A stretch of 64,000 nucleotides of DNA from Linnemannia hyalina (GCA_019671135.1 JAHRHY010000020.1:682001-746000), one strand, 5' to 3'; positions 31,580 through 42,700 are shown, counted from the first letter of the stretch. Program-made: numbers and translations. The notes: a model not told the origin generated them from the letters alone.

Positions 31580-32637
31580 ATGTCAGACCCAGCCATTCCT
31601 TACACCGATTCTCCCATTCGTCTGCTTTGGGGCGATTTATTCCTTCTTGCCAGCCATGGGCTCATCGCCCCACAGACCATAGGGCTCCCTTGTCAAGCAA
31701 TACTGAATGACGAAATCTACCTCCGTAACTGGAGCAACATCTTTAGTCTATCCCGCCAGCTCATCCTATTTTTATGCACGTTGCCGTTGATTTGGCTCTT
31801 GTGCATGCCCGTTCTCAGTATCTTTACTGCCGTTGGCCTGCTTATCATCTACTTCGCTGTGAACGCCTGGACCGTGAAAAAGCAAACCACAACGTATCAG
31901 AGCCAAGAGGGCGCCGTTTTTCCAAACGAGACCTGGCTGTATGCCAACGGAATTTGTTGCGATCTGTCGTGGCTGCGATTGAATTGCGAAATGCTAGCTC
32001 GCATATTTGGGCGCAAGATCACTGGGGTTTATAATCCCACGTTCGGCCCTTTGCTCGACCTGCTGGATTGCATTTATCAAAGGTGCTTTACACAAGGTAC
32101 GGAGGACTTCAGGCAACTTTATGGAATCACGAGAAATGAGCTTCTTAAACCTGGTATCACGAAGGTAGTGCTTATTGCCCATTCACAGGTTCGTATAAAC
32201 TCCAAAGCACTCTAGATCGCGTTCTGTGTGAGCGCTAAGCGTAACTCAGAAGCTAATCGTTCCATTCTCTTCACCTTCCCATCTTGATGTTACCGCAGGG
32301 GGGCATTATCGCCAGCCAGGTGGTTTACCGCCTTCTTGCTACCGAAGTTGACACATCCCTGGGCAAATTGGAGGTGTACACGTTTGGGAGTGCGGCAAAC
32401 CACTTTGTTGGTGAGGGAAAGCTCCGTTACATTGAGCACTTTGCCAATAAAGGAGACTTTGTCGCACAGACAGGCGTCTTGGCTTATAAGCCGCTGGACA
32501 GGAACCGCTATGACGGCCAATTGTACACCAACAACGCAACTGGACATTTGCTGAACACGCATTACCTCCGGAGTACATTCGCAAACGGGAATGGAGCGGT
32601 GGGGTCTAGGTTGGCCTCTTACATTGGTGGACGATGA
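31580..32637 (+). CDS. Lipase-like alpha/beta hydrolase, paralogue 2
   Basis: Exons 31580-32188 and 32299-32637, 315 residues, GT-AG intron of 110 bp with the same position and nearly the same sequence as in paralogue 1. From NDEIYLRNWSNIFSLSRQL onward it parallels paralogue 1, including two membrane-type stretches and the VVLIAHSQ-GGIIASQ nucleophile elbow. The N-terminus differs: a short MSDPAIPYTDSP segment replaces about 100 residues of paralogue 1. ATG 31580 is chosen because upstream in-frame ATGs lie in the intergenic repeat. It ends SYIGGR instead of SYLGGHV. Function as for paralogue 1, inferred only from the fold motif. Confidence 0.78.
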
Positions 32638-33349
32638 TGGTTTTCTTTTTGAAAAATAAATTATATTTAAGAAGCCTTCCAATTGTGCCCTTGTGTTATA
32701 ATTGTTCTGAAACGCAACCAACTTTTAATTCCGCCGAGAAAGTATGTGTCTCTAACTGCCGAGAAACTCAAGCGGCGATAAGGACTTGCGTTGAAACCTG
32801 ATTGGCTATATGTCTTAGAGGAAGAGACCAAATGAATTACAGTAGGCTCTGTACTCTGGGTCTAGGCCAGAGTATTGTGCGCAAAAAAAGGTAAATTGGA
32901 GCATGAATGAGCTTGGTCCATGCGATAAACAGTGAAACACTCGGCTGTTCGCATACAAAAATATGGGTCCGCTAAAGCCTTGTTGTAAAAGCTGCTTACA
33001 CACGTGACGGCTATCGCCAACGCATACTTCCTACCCGCGCGACGAGAGCCATCTCTCCGGTTCCTAGAAATAGCCCATCTTAGATCCAGGCTAGAGCTCT
33101 AGATGAGATCTCGGTACCTTCACTAGGAGTACCTTAGTTTAGATAAATAGAGAGTGAGTCCCCTCTCTAAAAGAACAGTAATAAAACACTCATCCTTTTC
33201 CACTACCTTTCTGCCTTATTCCTGACTATATTCCCTTCTACCAATACACCTTCCTTTCCCCGATGCTCCCATGGCCGCTCCCGCTTTCCATTGGGCTTGC
33301 ATCTTCACTTTTATCTTGTTCGTTCTTTATCTCTCTGACTGCCTTTACC
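32638..33349. other. Non-coding; possible LTR-like stretch
   Basis: From about 32980 to 33250 there is an LTR-like layout (GATAAATAGAG, then AATAAAACACTC, ending CCAATACA), but no target duplication could be shown. A short segment near 32703-32745 (GCAACCAACTTT, CGCCGAGAAA) recurs at 35718-35745. Confidence 0.3.
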
Positions 33350-33427
33350 ATGCCTCCCCTGACGCGCTCGCAGGCCGCCAACCTGTGCCGATCCCTGCTC
33401 CAGATGCCTCTGCTACCTCCAAATTGA
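33350..33427 (+). other. Possible Gag N-terminal fragment
   Basis: A 25-residue frame beginning MPPLTRSQAANL, an N-terminus seen in Gag proteins of Ty3-type elements, follows the LTR-like stretch and then stops. Very short; could be chance. Confidence 0.2.
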
Positions 33428-33638
33428 CCGTCACGGCGCCCCTCAAGCCCCGCCGCTACAACAGCCTGATATCACGTGACCCACTTGCGCTCTCCAATTG
33501 CATGGTCCTCCCTGCGCTCCCCCTCCCCTCCCTCATCATCCGCCTCTACCCCCTTTCTTTCTCGCTGATCCTCTCTTCCGTCAGCCCTCTTTCCCGCTGC
33601 TCCTTTTACGGTGGTATTCCTTGGTACTGTGGTATTAT

Positions 33639-35250
33639 TTATTCAGAGTGGGATACAGCGAAGTGGGCAAGATCATCAATAAACCCTTGTATGTCATTAT
33701 CATCACCACGCTCCATGGCCTTCCAGAAGCCATTGCGCACATTTTCCAGAAGCGCGTTCGCCTTCAGCCAATACATGGTTTGCCTCCTCTCCTCTTCGGT
33801 CTCAATGTAAACAGGCACCTCAACCAACTTGCGGCTTTGGTACACCTCCATGCCTGCCTCATCGAACATGTGCTGAAAGTTCATCCAATCCTCAATGGTC
33901 ACCAGTTTCTCAGGAGGGTCGGTGCCGAACAGGTGCGCGTGGAGAATATGCCGGCAAGGGAGAAGATAGCGGGAGAAAAAGTGACAGTTACACTCTGGTG
34001 CAATCAGCTCTGGAGGGGTCTTGCCTTTTTCTATCCTTGCGCTCATTGCACGCGCCTTGCCAATGATGAGCTCTTGAACCGGGAATGGGAACTTGTGGAC
34101 TTGCTCGAGAATCGTTTCTGAGAGATCGATGATGGAGATGCGCTTGGTGCGGAAGTCTGCTGTTGTGTACGTGCACAACATGTGTGAGATGTTTAGCCTC
34201 TGCTAGTCGCAACAGTTGCATGTTTACTCACGTGATAAGAGGAGACTATAAATCAAAGACAGATAGAAAATAAAGAGGATACGTTTCTGTCCAGCTCACA
34301 TACTTTTCCTCACACACTGTCGCATATTCGCCTAATGGCACCCTAAGATAGATGGAGACAATAGACTAGACTACCCTTAAGCTACATACCAGGGACAGCA
34401 TAATAGACTGTACCTGGTGTGCCTAATACAATCCCTCTCTTTGTCTCATCAGTTACTTGTGTACGTATGATAAAACCTTAATATATCGCACACACCATTG
34501 ATCATACACACTCTTATCACTCTCACTTCTTCATATCTTTATTGTTGACACATCTGCCTTCGCTTTTTTACGCTGAGTCTCCCTTTTGTCGTCGACCTCG
34601 ACAATCTTAAGGCATGCTCCTACGCAGTAATGACTTCCATATGCTAAAAAAAACGCATTGCTACAGCTGACCATCATCCGCCATGATCGGTGGCCTTACC
34701 AAAGAGTGCGTGTGTTTTGGATGACGCCCTTTTGAGCTCACTGAGATACGACTCGAGTGGATTGGTCGTGGTGACCTGCAGCAAAAGTGGTGAATGTTGA
34801 CGCGCCCAGAGCGCCCACTGCTTGGTGTTTTTGGAGTAGCGCCTGATGCATTTGATCACGTCAGGAGTGATAAGGTAGTTATGTTGAATACGGGTCCAGA
34901 AACTGTCGACAAGAGGCCACCACTCGGCGTGGAATTCCTCGGTTGGAATCTCCAAAGGTTTCTCGAGATTGAAGAGGGTGCAGCGTTTATCCGTCATCGG
35001 GCCAGGTTGAAAGGTGTCAAAAGCATATCTGTATTGGTTGTCGGTGTGGAAAAGAGAAGGCGAGAGAAAGAGATGGAGCTTGGGATGGCAAGGAATGAGG
35101 AACCAACATGAAGTGGGTGATGTGGTGCTGGGGTTGGAGGGCGATAGAACTTGGAGAACATCGCCTGTCGAAACGCACGGGTACTGGCTAGTTCGAAGGT
35201 GCCGTTCTCAGACAAATCAAGGGATGCTGGTAAGACCAAGGCATGCCGAA
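33639..35250 (-). pseudogene. SWIM zinc-finger (MULE-type) protein split by a solo LTR
   Basis: Minus-strand pieces: about 35060-34700 (YAFDTFQPGPMTDKRC, EWWPLVDSFWTRIQHN, WALWARQHS, TTTNPLESYLSELK), a 56-bp intron (34644-34699), a short exon 34643-34558, then the LTR, then 34160-33639 with the SWIM motif C-x-C...C-x-H in CNCHFFSRYLLPCRH. Removing the LTR and one copy of its 5-bp duplication restores an uninterrupted frame across the junction. The order (MULE-like core then SWIM finger) suggests a Mutator-like transposase relic or a domesticated relative; the DDE core is not visible, so the 5-prime part is missing or in unseen exons upstream of 35060. Confidence 0.65.
34161..34552 (+). mobile_element. 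Solo LTR, family alpha copy 3
   Basis: 392 bp from TGTTGTGTACGTGCACAACA to TTGACACA, target duplication TCTGC (34156-34160 and 34553-34557). Longer than the other two alpha copies because its 3-prime part is different. Contains ACTATAAATC and AATAAAGAGGATACG signals. Confidence 0.87.
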
Positions 35251-36164
35251 ATATCACGTGATAGTAGAACCGTTGTGTGGTTGTAGTAGGAAATTATTTT
35301 CTTCAACGCATCACTTACCAACCTTCTTCGGTCGCAGAAACACGCTAATCGGAGGATGATCTTGTGAAGAGATAGCTGGCTTGTGGCAGCCAAGCGTTCA
35401 TAGCGACGTTGCTTTTTGATCCTTCGATGTCGGCTCTTTCAATCCTTGCTTCAGCAGGAATTCGAGGGTGCATTTCTTCTGGATTGTTCATGTCATATGG
35501 AAAGGAGTCCATCTCTAATTAAGGGGTAGCGGCGGTGCGGGTTCACTTCAGATGTCGAAAACGAGTCACTGCTGGCTGTACAGCTCTTATCTGGATTTTA
35601 ACTTAACCTTACATATTATGCTTTCATGACATGCGGCTTCAAATTATGACACACTGTGTTAGTTAAAAAATGCTGTAAATTCTATGCTACCTGACGCGCT
35701 TAATTGTCCTGAAACTGCAACCAACTTTGGTTTCGCCGAGAAAAAACAATTGCTCCCATCTTGGGAGCTAAGCGGTACCCCGACCACATGTATTCAGTCC
35801 AAATGTCGCGCTTAATTTTAGGATCTGGCTAGTGCGCAAAGCTAAATTTTTTTTGTTTCACTTTAGCTTCTCCTCAGACCCCTCTATTATGTCTGTTTTG
35901 GTGCACCTCCACCTCCAACCACAACCTAACCCTGGGCCTGGAACCGAGCCTCGACTCAGTTGCGCTGGGCTGGACTCTCTTTTTAACCATACTTCGTGTC
36001 ATTCCTTGCTCGGAGGTTTTTGTGATGCGGGTGGAGAGAGGAAAAAGTATGGACTAAGGGAGGAAAAAGTATAAGCTGAGCAAGGAAAAGAGCGTTTAGA
36101 CCATGACTTTTTAATGGCTCGTGACAGCCAAGCGTTCATAGCGACGTTGCTTTTTTGATCTTTG
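35251..36164. repeat. Non-coding, containing a 47-bp direct repeat
   Basis: CAGCCAAGCGTTCATAGCGA, then CGTTGCTTTTTGATC, occurs at about 35377-35424 and again at 36117-36163, the second copy stopping exactly where the DIRS-flanking inverted block begins. No coding frame is supported. Confidence 0.55.
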
Positions 36165-36443
36165 GATAGCGTTGCCGAATGTAAAGACGGCTAAAGCCTA
36201 TTATTCGACAACGCCAGGGACTCTAGATGTGTGTGTATCTTTCTTTTATTATTAGCCGTGACTTCCGAAAAAAAAAAAAAAAAAATTGAAAATGAAAAAT
36301 GAAAACAAAATAAAGGGGACTCTAGGTGATCTGTTGATCTCTATCTACTTGCTAGAAAAGGGCGGGTCGGGTGGGACATCTAGAGTCCCTGGCGTTGTCG
36401 AATAATAGGCTTTAGCCGTCATTACATTCGGCAACGCTATCCA
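36165..36443. repeat. Nested inverted repeats at the 3-prime end of the DIRS-like element
   Basis: A 67-bp block (36165-36231, GGATAGCGTTGCCGAATG...CAGGGACTCTAGATG) is repeated inverted at 36377-36443, one copy outside and one inside the right terminal repeat. This resembles the internal complementary region used by DIRS elements to template their ends. Confidence 0.65.
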
Positions 36444-36650
36444 TTATTCTTCCTTGCCAGGGACTCTATCTGTGGGTTCAGATTTGAGGAAATATGGCTG
36501 CGGCGAAGTTGCTTGTTAGAGATCGCGAGATCCTGTAGCACGCTTCAACAATGGCTGGGGATGACCGACGGCCGTGTGTGTCAACGTCGTCCGGCGGGAT
36601 CTCCTTCTTTAGCGCGGCGGTAATGCTCAAACATCCGGGTGCTCCCTTCT

Positions 36651-38474
36651 CTACTGCTTGTTGCCGTCGACGTTCCAGGCCGAGAGCGACCACATTGGAT
36701 TCCTCTCGAGGATGTGTGGACTGTTCCCCGGAGCTGGTAAGACTTGGTTCCTCGGGATCCGTAGAGGCTTGTCGACCGATATGGCTGTGATCATAGGATA
36801 CCAGAGCGCGCTCGTCCAGAATGGAGTGATGACCGTTGCCTTGACCTTGTCCTGCTTGATCTTCTGGAGGACCTTGGTGATTAGCGACCACGGTGGACAC
36901 GCATAAACTCTGTTCATATTGGACCAGCTGCTGTTGAACGCGTCCTGGCCCCAGGCGGTTTCCTCCCGCTTCCATGAGATGTATCGAGGAACTTTGGCGT
37001 TCGTTGCTGTTGCGAATAGGTCGATGTGGTGGTGACCCCATGTCGACTCGAGGGTTTGGAAGAATGACTTGTCGATCGACCACTCCAGCTGCGTTGTCAT
37101 CCTCCTGGACGGTGCATCTGCTGGATTGAACTGTGAGGGAACGTATGTCGTCTTGAGTCGTGTGCCCATTGCCATGCAGTGGTTCCATATCCTGGTCGTC
37201 AGGTCGAGTAGTGGTCGAGACCTCGTCCCGCCGAATTTGTTGATCTGGGCAATGGTTGTCATGTTGTCGCAAATAACATGAATGGTCTTCCCGATCGTTT
37301 CTGAAAGGTGGACCAAGTGCCAGATGACCCGCAGCTCCTTCCAATTGATGTGGTGTGGTTGTTCCAATGCGCTCCATGTCCTGGACATCTCCTTGCCCTC
37401 GATCACAATCCCCCATGCCTCCTCCGAGGCATCGGTGTATGCGTCGACTTCCGTCCTCTGAGGCAAGAATCCTTGACCGTTCCACTCCGAAAGATGAGAT
37501 CGCCACCAGCTGAGATTCTCCAGTGCCGCCGTGTCCAATGTAACTGGATCCGTCCACTTGCATTTCTTGGCCAGAGCTGCATTCTGAACCTGAATCAGAT
37601 TCCTCGTCCTCAGTCGAGCCGGAAAGACCGCCACCGTCATCGCGATCGCCTTCCCGATAAATGCCGCCAGCCGCCGAAGTTGAACCGTCCCTGCTCTGAT
37701 CAGCTTCTCCGCTTCCCTGCGCAGGTCGCGGACTTTTGGCCTTGGAACCGACAGTGACATGTTGCCGGTGTTGATCCTGAACCCAAGATGGTCGATACAT
37801 TGGGTAGGATCTAGTGTTGACTTGGCGTTCTTGATAAGGAATCCAAGTTTTTCCAGCTGTTCCCGAACTAGATGAGTGTGCTCCTTGGCCTCCTCCTTGG
37901 TCCTGGCTGCGATGAGGATGTCGTCGAGATATGCCGAGATCCTGATCCCTTTCTCCCTTGCCCACTTGAGAATTGGACGCACGATTTTTGTGAAGACGAA
38001 GGGGGAAAGTGAAAGTCCGAAAGGCAGAGTTCGGAACTGGTATGACTCCGCTCCCCATCGGAAGCGGAGGTACCTGCGAGATGCTGGATGGACTGCCACA
38101 TGTAGAAACGCATCGCTGAGGTCGATACTCGTAAGCCAGTCGCCAGGTTTGAGCATCCTGCAAATGTTGGTAAGGGTTTCCATCTTGAACTTGGGTGCTG
38201 TCAAGAATTGGTTGAGTGGACGTAGGTTCAACACTGGGCGTAGGTCTCCCGTCTTCTTGGGGATAGTGAAGATACGACTGTAAAATCCCTTCCCGCTGCA
38301 ACCTTCGATAGCCTTTTTCCGTAATAAAGTACGGACCTCTTCGTCGATAGCCGTCCGTTCCTCCGGTGAATTGAACGGATCGTGTAGCGGTGGTAGGCGC
38401 AGTGGTGGAGGTCGGTCGAAAATGATGCTGTAGCCCGACTTGATGATGTTGTTGACCCAAGTCGAATCCGTCAT
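36651..38474 (-). CDS. DIRS-type reverse transcriptase/RNase H
   Basis: 607 residues, intact. RT motifs: LLRKKAIEGC, SRIFTIPKKTGDLRPVLNLR, SIDLSDAFLHVAV, LPFGLSLSPFVFTKIV and the catalytic YLDDILIA (about residue 195). RNase H follows (VDAYTDASEEAWG, INWKELRVIW, HVICDNMTTIAQIN, YVPSQFNPADAPSR). The C-terminal part (HHIDLFATATNAKVPRYISW, DAFNSSW, ACPPWSLITKVLQKI, PFWTSALWYPMI) is a conserved extension typical of DIRS/Ngaro polyproteins. ATG 38474 lies 42 bp after the Gag-like stop in another frame, so translation may need reinitiation or frameshifting. Copies element RNA into DNA; integration normally relies on a tyrosine recombinase that I do not see. Confidence 0.9.
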   Translation of the reverse strand: MTDSTWVNNIIKSGYSIIFDRPPPLRLPPLHDPFNSPEERTAIDEEVRTLLRKKAIEGCSGKGFYSRIFTIPKKTGDLRPVLNLRPLNQFLTAPKFKMETLTNICRMLKPGDWLTSIDLSDAFLHVAVHPASRRYLRFRWGAESYQFRTLPFGLSLSPFVFTKIVRPILKWAREKGIRISAYLDDILIAARTKEEAKEHTHLVREQLEKLGFLIKNAKSTLDPTQCIDHLGFRINTGNMSLSVPRPKVRDLRREAEKLIRAGTVQLRRLAAFIGKAIAMTVAVFPARLRTRNLIQVQNAALAKKCKWTDPVTLDTAALENLSWWRSHLSEWNGQGFLPQRTEVDAYTDASEEAWGIVIEGKEMSRTWSALEQPHHINWKELRVIWHLVHLSETIGKTIHVICDNMTTIAQINKFGGTRSRPLLDLTTRIWNHCMAMGTRLKTTYVPSQFNPADAPSRRMTTQLEWSIDKSFFQTLESTWGHHHIDLFATATNAKVPRYISWKREETAWGQDAFNSSWSNMNRVYACPPWSLITKVLQKIKQDKVKATVITPFWTSALWYPMITAISVDKPLRIPRNQVLPAPGNSPHILERNPMWSLSAWNVDGNKQ

Positions 38475-38515
38475 CTCTCTCCATGCCTCCTGGAACCGGA
38501 GAAGTCGTCCTCCTA

Positions 38516-39463
38516 CTAATCCGACTCCTCCCCGTCGTTTCCCTGGACTGGTTGCTTCCTGTCTTGGCCGCCACCAGACTTGTACCGAGGCTTGCTACCA
38601 GACTTGCCTCCGTCCGACTTGTAACCCGACTTGCCGTTGTCAGATCTATATCCTGACTTGTCCTTGGGTTGCGACTTTCCCGACTGCTGGTCCTTGGGTT
38701 TGTCGTCTGTTGCTGACTTGTCCTTGGTAGACTTGTTGTCAGGCTTCTTGGTCTTGTCCTTTGGAGGTTCGTATTTCTTGTATGTCTTTCGAACCAGATC
38801 AGCGGCTGCTTTTTTGGCTGCCAGTGATTCCAAAGTGAAAAGGGATTCCTCCTTGTCGTTTCCATGCTTAATACCGAGTTCGTCGAGGTAAAGGTTCTCT
38901 CGCATCCGACTGATCCTGGAAGCGTCGTGGGATGCTGAGATACGTACGGTGTTGAGGAAACCGAGCGTACGTTTGCCGTGAGCCGAGTCGGATTCCTTAT
39001 TTTTGATGACCTCATGGGCGAGAGTGTCGTAGAACCGGGTTGTGTGTGCCAAATATCCTTGGATTGTTGCCAAATCACGTTCGTGTCGCTTGGCTGCATC
39101 CGTGAGGGACACTTCGGAGTGTTGCAAAACTGGGGGAGGCTTGTAATCCATACCCTCGGTGTAATGGTAGTCGTTCCAATCGAAAACCTCATGGTTCTTG
39201 GGTAGCTCGGAATCGAAGAACTTGGGTTCCCCGATGGCTGGATAGATGTTGAGGAGTTCTTCGTAGAGCTTGAGAGTGGTTGCTCGGGGCTTGCAGACCA
39301 CTTTGCCGTCCTGTTCGACTGATTCGGCCTCCAGTTGTTGAATCCTGGCTTGTTGCTGTTGTAAAAGGAGTTGCTGTTGCTGCATTTGCTCCTGCATAAG
39401 GCGAAGGGTCGTGTAAATGTCGATATCGACATCGGGGGCCGTAGGATTGGGTGCATGGGACAT
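38516..39463 (-). CDS. Gag-like protein of the DIRS-like element
   Basis: 315 residues from ATG 39463. A glutamine-rich coiled-coil-like segment (about 20-50, MQEQMQQQQLLLQQQQARIQ) is followed by a globular part (TTLKLYEELLNIYPAIGEPK, LKRHERDLATIQ-like helices) and a Lys/Asp/Ser/Gly-rich, strongly charged tail with repeats of KSGYKSDGGKSG type. No zinc knuckle. Position just upstream of the RT and its composition suit the nucleocapsid-like first ORF of DIRS elements; this is by position, not by a recognised domain. Confidence 0.65.
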   Translation of the reverse strand: MSHAPNPTAPDVDIDIYTTLRLMQEQMQQQQLLLQQQQARIQQLEAESVEQDGKVVCKPRATTLKLYEELLNIYPAIGEPKFFDSELPKNHEVFDWNDYHYTEGMDYKPPPVLQHSEVSLTDAAKRHERDLATIQGYLAHTTRFYDTLAHEVIKNKESDSAHGKRTLGFLNTVRISASHDASRISRMRENLYLDELGIKHGNDKEESLFTLESLAAKKAAADLVRKTYKKYEPPKDKTKKPDNKSTKDKSATDDKPKDQQSGKSQPKDKSGYRSDNGKSGYKSDGGKSGSKPRYKSGGGQDRKQPVQGNDGEESD

Positions 39464-39725
39464 GGGGGAGGATCGTTCCGAGATTCGGGGAGAGTGTTCC
39501 GGCCGTGAAAAAGAAAGATAGAGATCAACAGATCACCTAGAGTCCCCTTTATTTTGTTTTCATTTTTCATTTTCAATTTTTTTTCGGAAGTCACGGCTAA
39601 TAATAAAAGAAAGACTAGCGAATTGCCCTTGTAGATGTATTAATATAATTTATTCTTAAGATGAGTGTTTGTAAATGATAGAGGAATGCAGTGTAATGGG
39701 GGATGTAGTGTAAATGGATTAAGGG

Positions 39726-42700
39726 TTACAGAGCTGATTTAAATACAATATTTCTTGTGTAGGATCCATCTGGTGCTGAAAATGGAGAGTTAGGGAAGAG
39801 TGTTGGTCGTATTTGTGTTGGGTTATCGAGTATTAGAACTTTCAAGTTGTTGGGATTAGAGCATCTCGAAAGTGCCACATAGAGCTGTCCATGTGTAAAA
39901 ACAGATAGGGGTAAATATATACCGGTGGTTGTTAATGTTTGTCCTTGAGCCTTATTAATAGTGAGGGCAAATGCTGGTCTGATGGGAAATTGAAGTCGGG
40001 TAAATTTGATAGGTGATGTACCGTCGTCGTTTGTTGTGAGAGGAATGCGGGATATGAGGACAATGTTGTCGGTAAACGATCCAGCCAAGATTTTCGCCTC
40101 AATGACATATTTTTTAAGGTTGGTGATCTGTAGTCGCGTTCCATTGCACATCCCTCGTTTTGTTGAGATATTGCGGAGTAGGATAATTGGCTGTCCTACT
40201 TTTAGTGTAAGTTTGTGTGGTGGTATAGAGGAGATGTCAAGCGTGTTGAGGAATTCTGGTGGAAAGTGAACGGCCTGATCTGGATTGATGTCCGTGTAGT
40301 CGACACTTGTGTACGTTTCAGCTTTATCTGAGTGGAACATATCGGTAGCAAGAGTGTTAATTTTGTTGATGTCAACATTTAGAGGACAGAGAATCGCTCT
40401 GTCTTCAAAAATGTCAGGGGAAAATGTTGGTAAGTCGATATCTGGGAAGGTGGTGCGTATCAACTGTTGTTCATAGCTGTCGTTGATGTTGTCTCCTGTT
40501 GGGTGAAGGATGATGTTGTCTGGTATCTTAACGTAATCGTGGTGGTTGCCATCGCTGTACATTGTCTCTGTGCCGTTGCCAATTCTGAGAAGGTAATCGA
40601 TGTATGGTTGATGCTCGTCATTGTTTCTGATCCTTAAGTTTTTGGTGAGCTTGAGGACGGTGATATGGTTCCAGATAGTTGTTGATTTTTTTAAGGATGC
40701 ATTTATGATGTCGGACTCTGATCCATGTAAAACGATTGGGAGTATCTGTCGGAAGTCGCCTCCAAATACGATAATTTTGCCGCCGAACGGTATGTTTGTT
40801 GCCTCTGTCAAGTGGCGAAATGTTTTGTCGACTGCCTCAAATACTTTGTTGTGAAGCATGGGCGCCTCATCCCAAAAGACAGCTGCTGCATTGATGACGG
40901 CTTTACCAAGGATACTATTTCTGGTAAGGAAAGTTGTTGTTTTGTCGGTTATGTTGAGGGGAATGCTGAATGCCGTATGGGCTGTATGTCCTTGGTGCAA
41001 GATTATTGAGGCGATTCCTGAAGATGCGACGACTACGACCGGCCTTTGTTGATGTCCGCGTATGTACTCGATAAGAGTATTATATAAAAAGCTTTTTCCT
41101 GTTCCTCCAGGGCCGTCAATAAAAAATAGTCGCTTAGATGTCCTTGAGGAGATCGTAGCAATGATTGTGTTGAAGACAGTTGCCTGTTCAGGTGTTAACA
41201 GACGAATGTGGATTGTTGCTAGTTGTGCATATTCCTGTACTGTTGGTTCATGGTGAGTACGATCTTGGCTGGTAGTGTTGTTCCAGGGATAATTGATAAT
41301 ATTGTCGTGTGTGTGTTGAGGCATGGTTGGGTATTTGTCGAGGCTCGATTCCATATCATTGAGTAAACTGTTGATATGGAAGAGTGCATTGTATCTGGCA
41401 TCAATTGTGGCTTGTGGATCGTCAGGACTGTAGAGTTGACATTGTTGTGCCTTATGAAAAATATTAAATAATAGTAGAGTAATATCATCAGTAGGTGTAA
41501 GGCTAATAAAACAAAGAGCGAAATCTGTTCATCCAGGGATGGCGAGTACTTGTGTTCTTTTCGTTTATTGTGATATATATATGATTATAACTCACCTTAT
41601 AGAGAAAGTCGGCAGACAGGTCGTTGGCATATAGAGCCCAGAGCTTCTTTGGATCGGATGGGCTGCAGCAACAGAGGATCATTGCAAATAGGTATCGGAG
41701 ATGTCGTGGGTGTTGTAGCTCATTTGCTTCTCTTAAGCAGTTGATCCATTCAGCATCGTTTGTCAAAAGACCCCGTGCTTGAGCGGCAGCCCAGAAAGAA
41801 GGATATATGATGCCTTTGTACGTCCTGAGCTCCTCAAAGCTTTTAGCGCCGGTAACATGCATGAGTAGCACTCTAAGCATGTATCGTTCTCCATCCTTTG
41901 GGTGTACAGTGTACATGCGTGCTATGGTGTCGTGTCGAAGTCGTCGTTTATGCCAAGACCGGGTCTGATGATCAAAACAATAATGCTCGGGTAGTTGGTA
42001 GTAGGTGTATTGATGGGCGTTGTTGTCGTGAGCATTGAGGGTGAAATATGCCATAAGCATACTGTCGCTATTTTTGTTGACGGCATGTTCTAGTGTCGCG
42101 CCCTTTTTTTTTATGGTGACCAAGTGTTGTCCTGGTAGATGCACCTGCAGTCGAATAATTCTAGGTGAGTGTCCATGCATGGGCAGCTTCAGCAGTCTCC
42201 ACATTGCCTCACAGGCTGAGACGTATCTGGCGTCAATATATTCTGTTATTTCATCTCGAGCGGACGCGTTGGCAACTCCAACCTTGGAAGTTAAAAAAGA
42301 AAATATAAAGCATAATTAGATCTACTATGGTAGGTAAAGATATAACATTATTTAACGTAATAAAAAAAAAGGGAGACAATACCTTGGCGCGATCATGTCC
42401 TTTATGAACGTATTTATACAAATACTTCACAGCCTTGACTGAGTTGCAGATCTCGACATTGATATGAGCATCGTACTTGGTAGTCAGCCAAGCATTGTAG
42501 GGAACGATCCAAGAGTTGCTGATCTGCTGATTATGGCGGGTTATGTGACAGGGTCCACTGCGCCGTCGGTATAATGGATATCCATCGTCCTGTCCAATGG
42601 TCGTGTCTCTGAGAGGCTTCGGAAATCCTTTTGAGCAGTACCATTTGCCATTGGTGCCTTCAACCATACAGGAAGCGTTCTTGTGCTGTTCGCCACAGGG

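Larger units (their letters stand above)
36238..39614 (-). mobile_element. DIRS-like retroelement without a visible tyrosine recombinase
   Basis: Terminal inverted repeats TCTTTCTTTTATTATTAGCC...ATCTCTATCT at 36238-36348 and 39515-39614. Minus-strand genes: Gag-like (38516-39463) then reverse transcriptase/RNase H (36651-38474). Only about 300 bp separate the RT stop from the inner edge of the terminal repeat, too little for a tyrosine recombinase. The 5-prime repeat directly follows a Helitron-type CTAG (39615-39618). Confidence 0.78.

Noticed and set aside
32980..33250. Sixth solo LTR
   Set aside because: LTR-like signals are present, but no matching 5-bp duplication or second copy could be found, so only a low-confidence note is given.
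33271..33810. 179-codon plus-strand frame starting MAAPAFHWAC
   Set aside because: It overlaps the antisense of the SWIM-finger gene at its end and shows no conserved motif; the hydrophobic start is probably chance.
36478..39594. 1,038-codon minus-strand frame as a gene
   Set aside because: It overlaps both Gag and RT in another frame, has no recognisable domain and a low-complexity composition. Kept only as a finding about frame openness.
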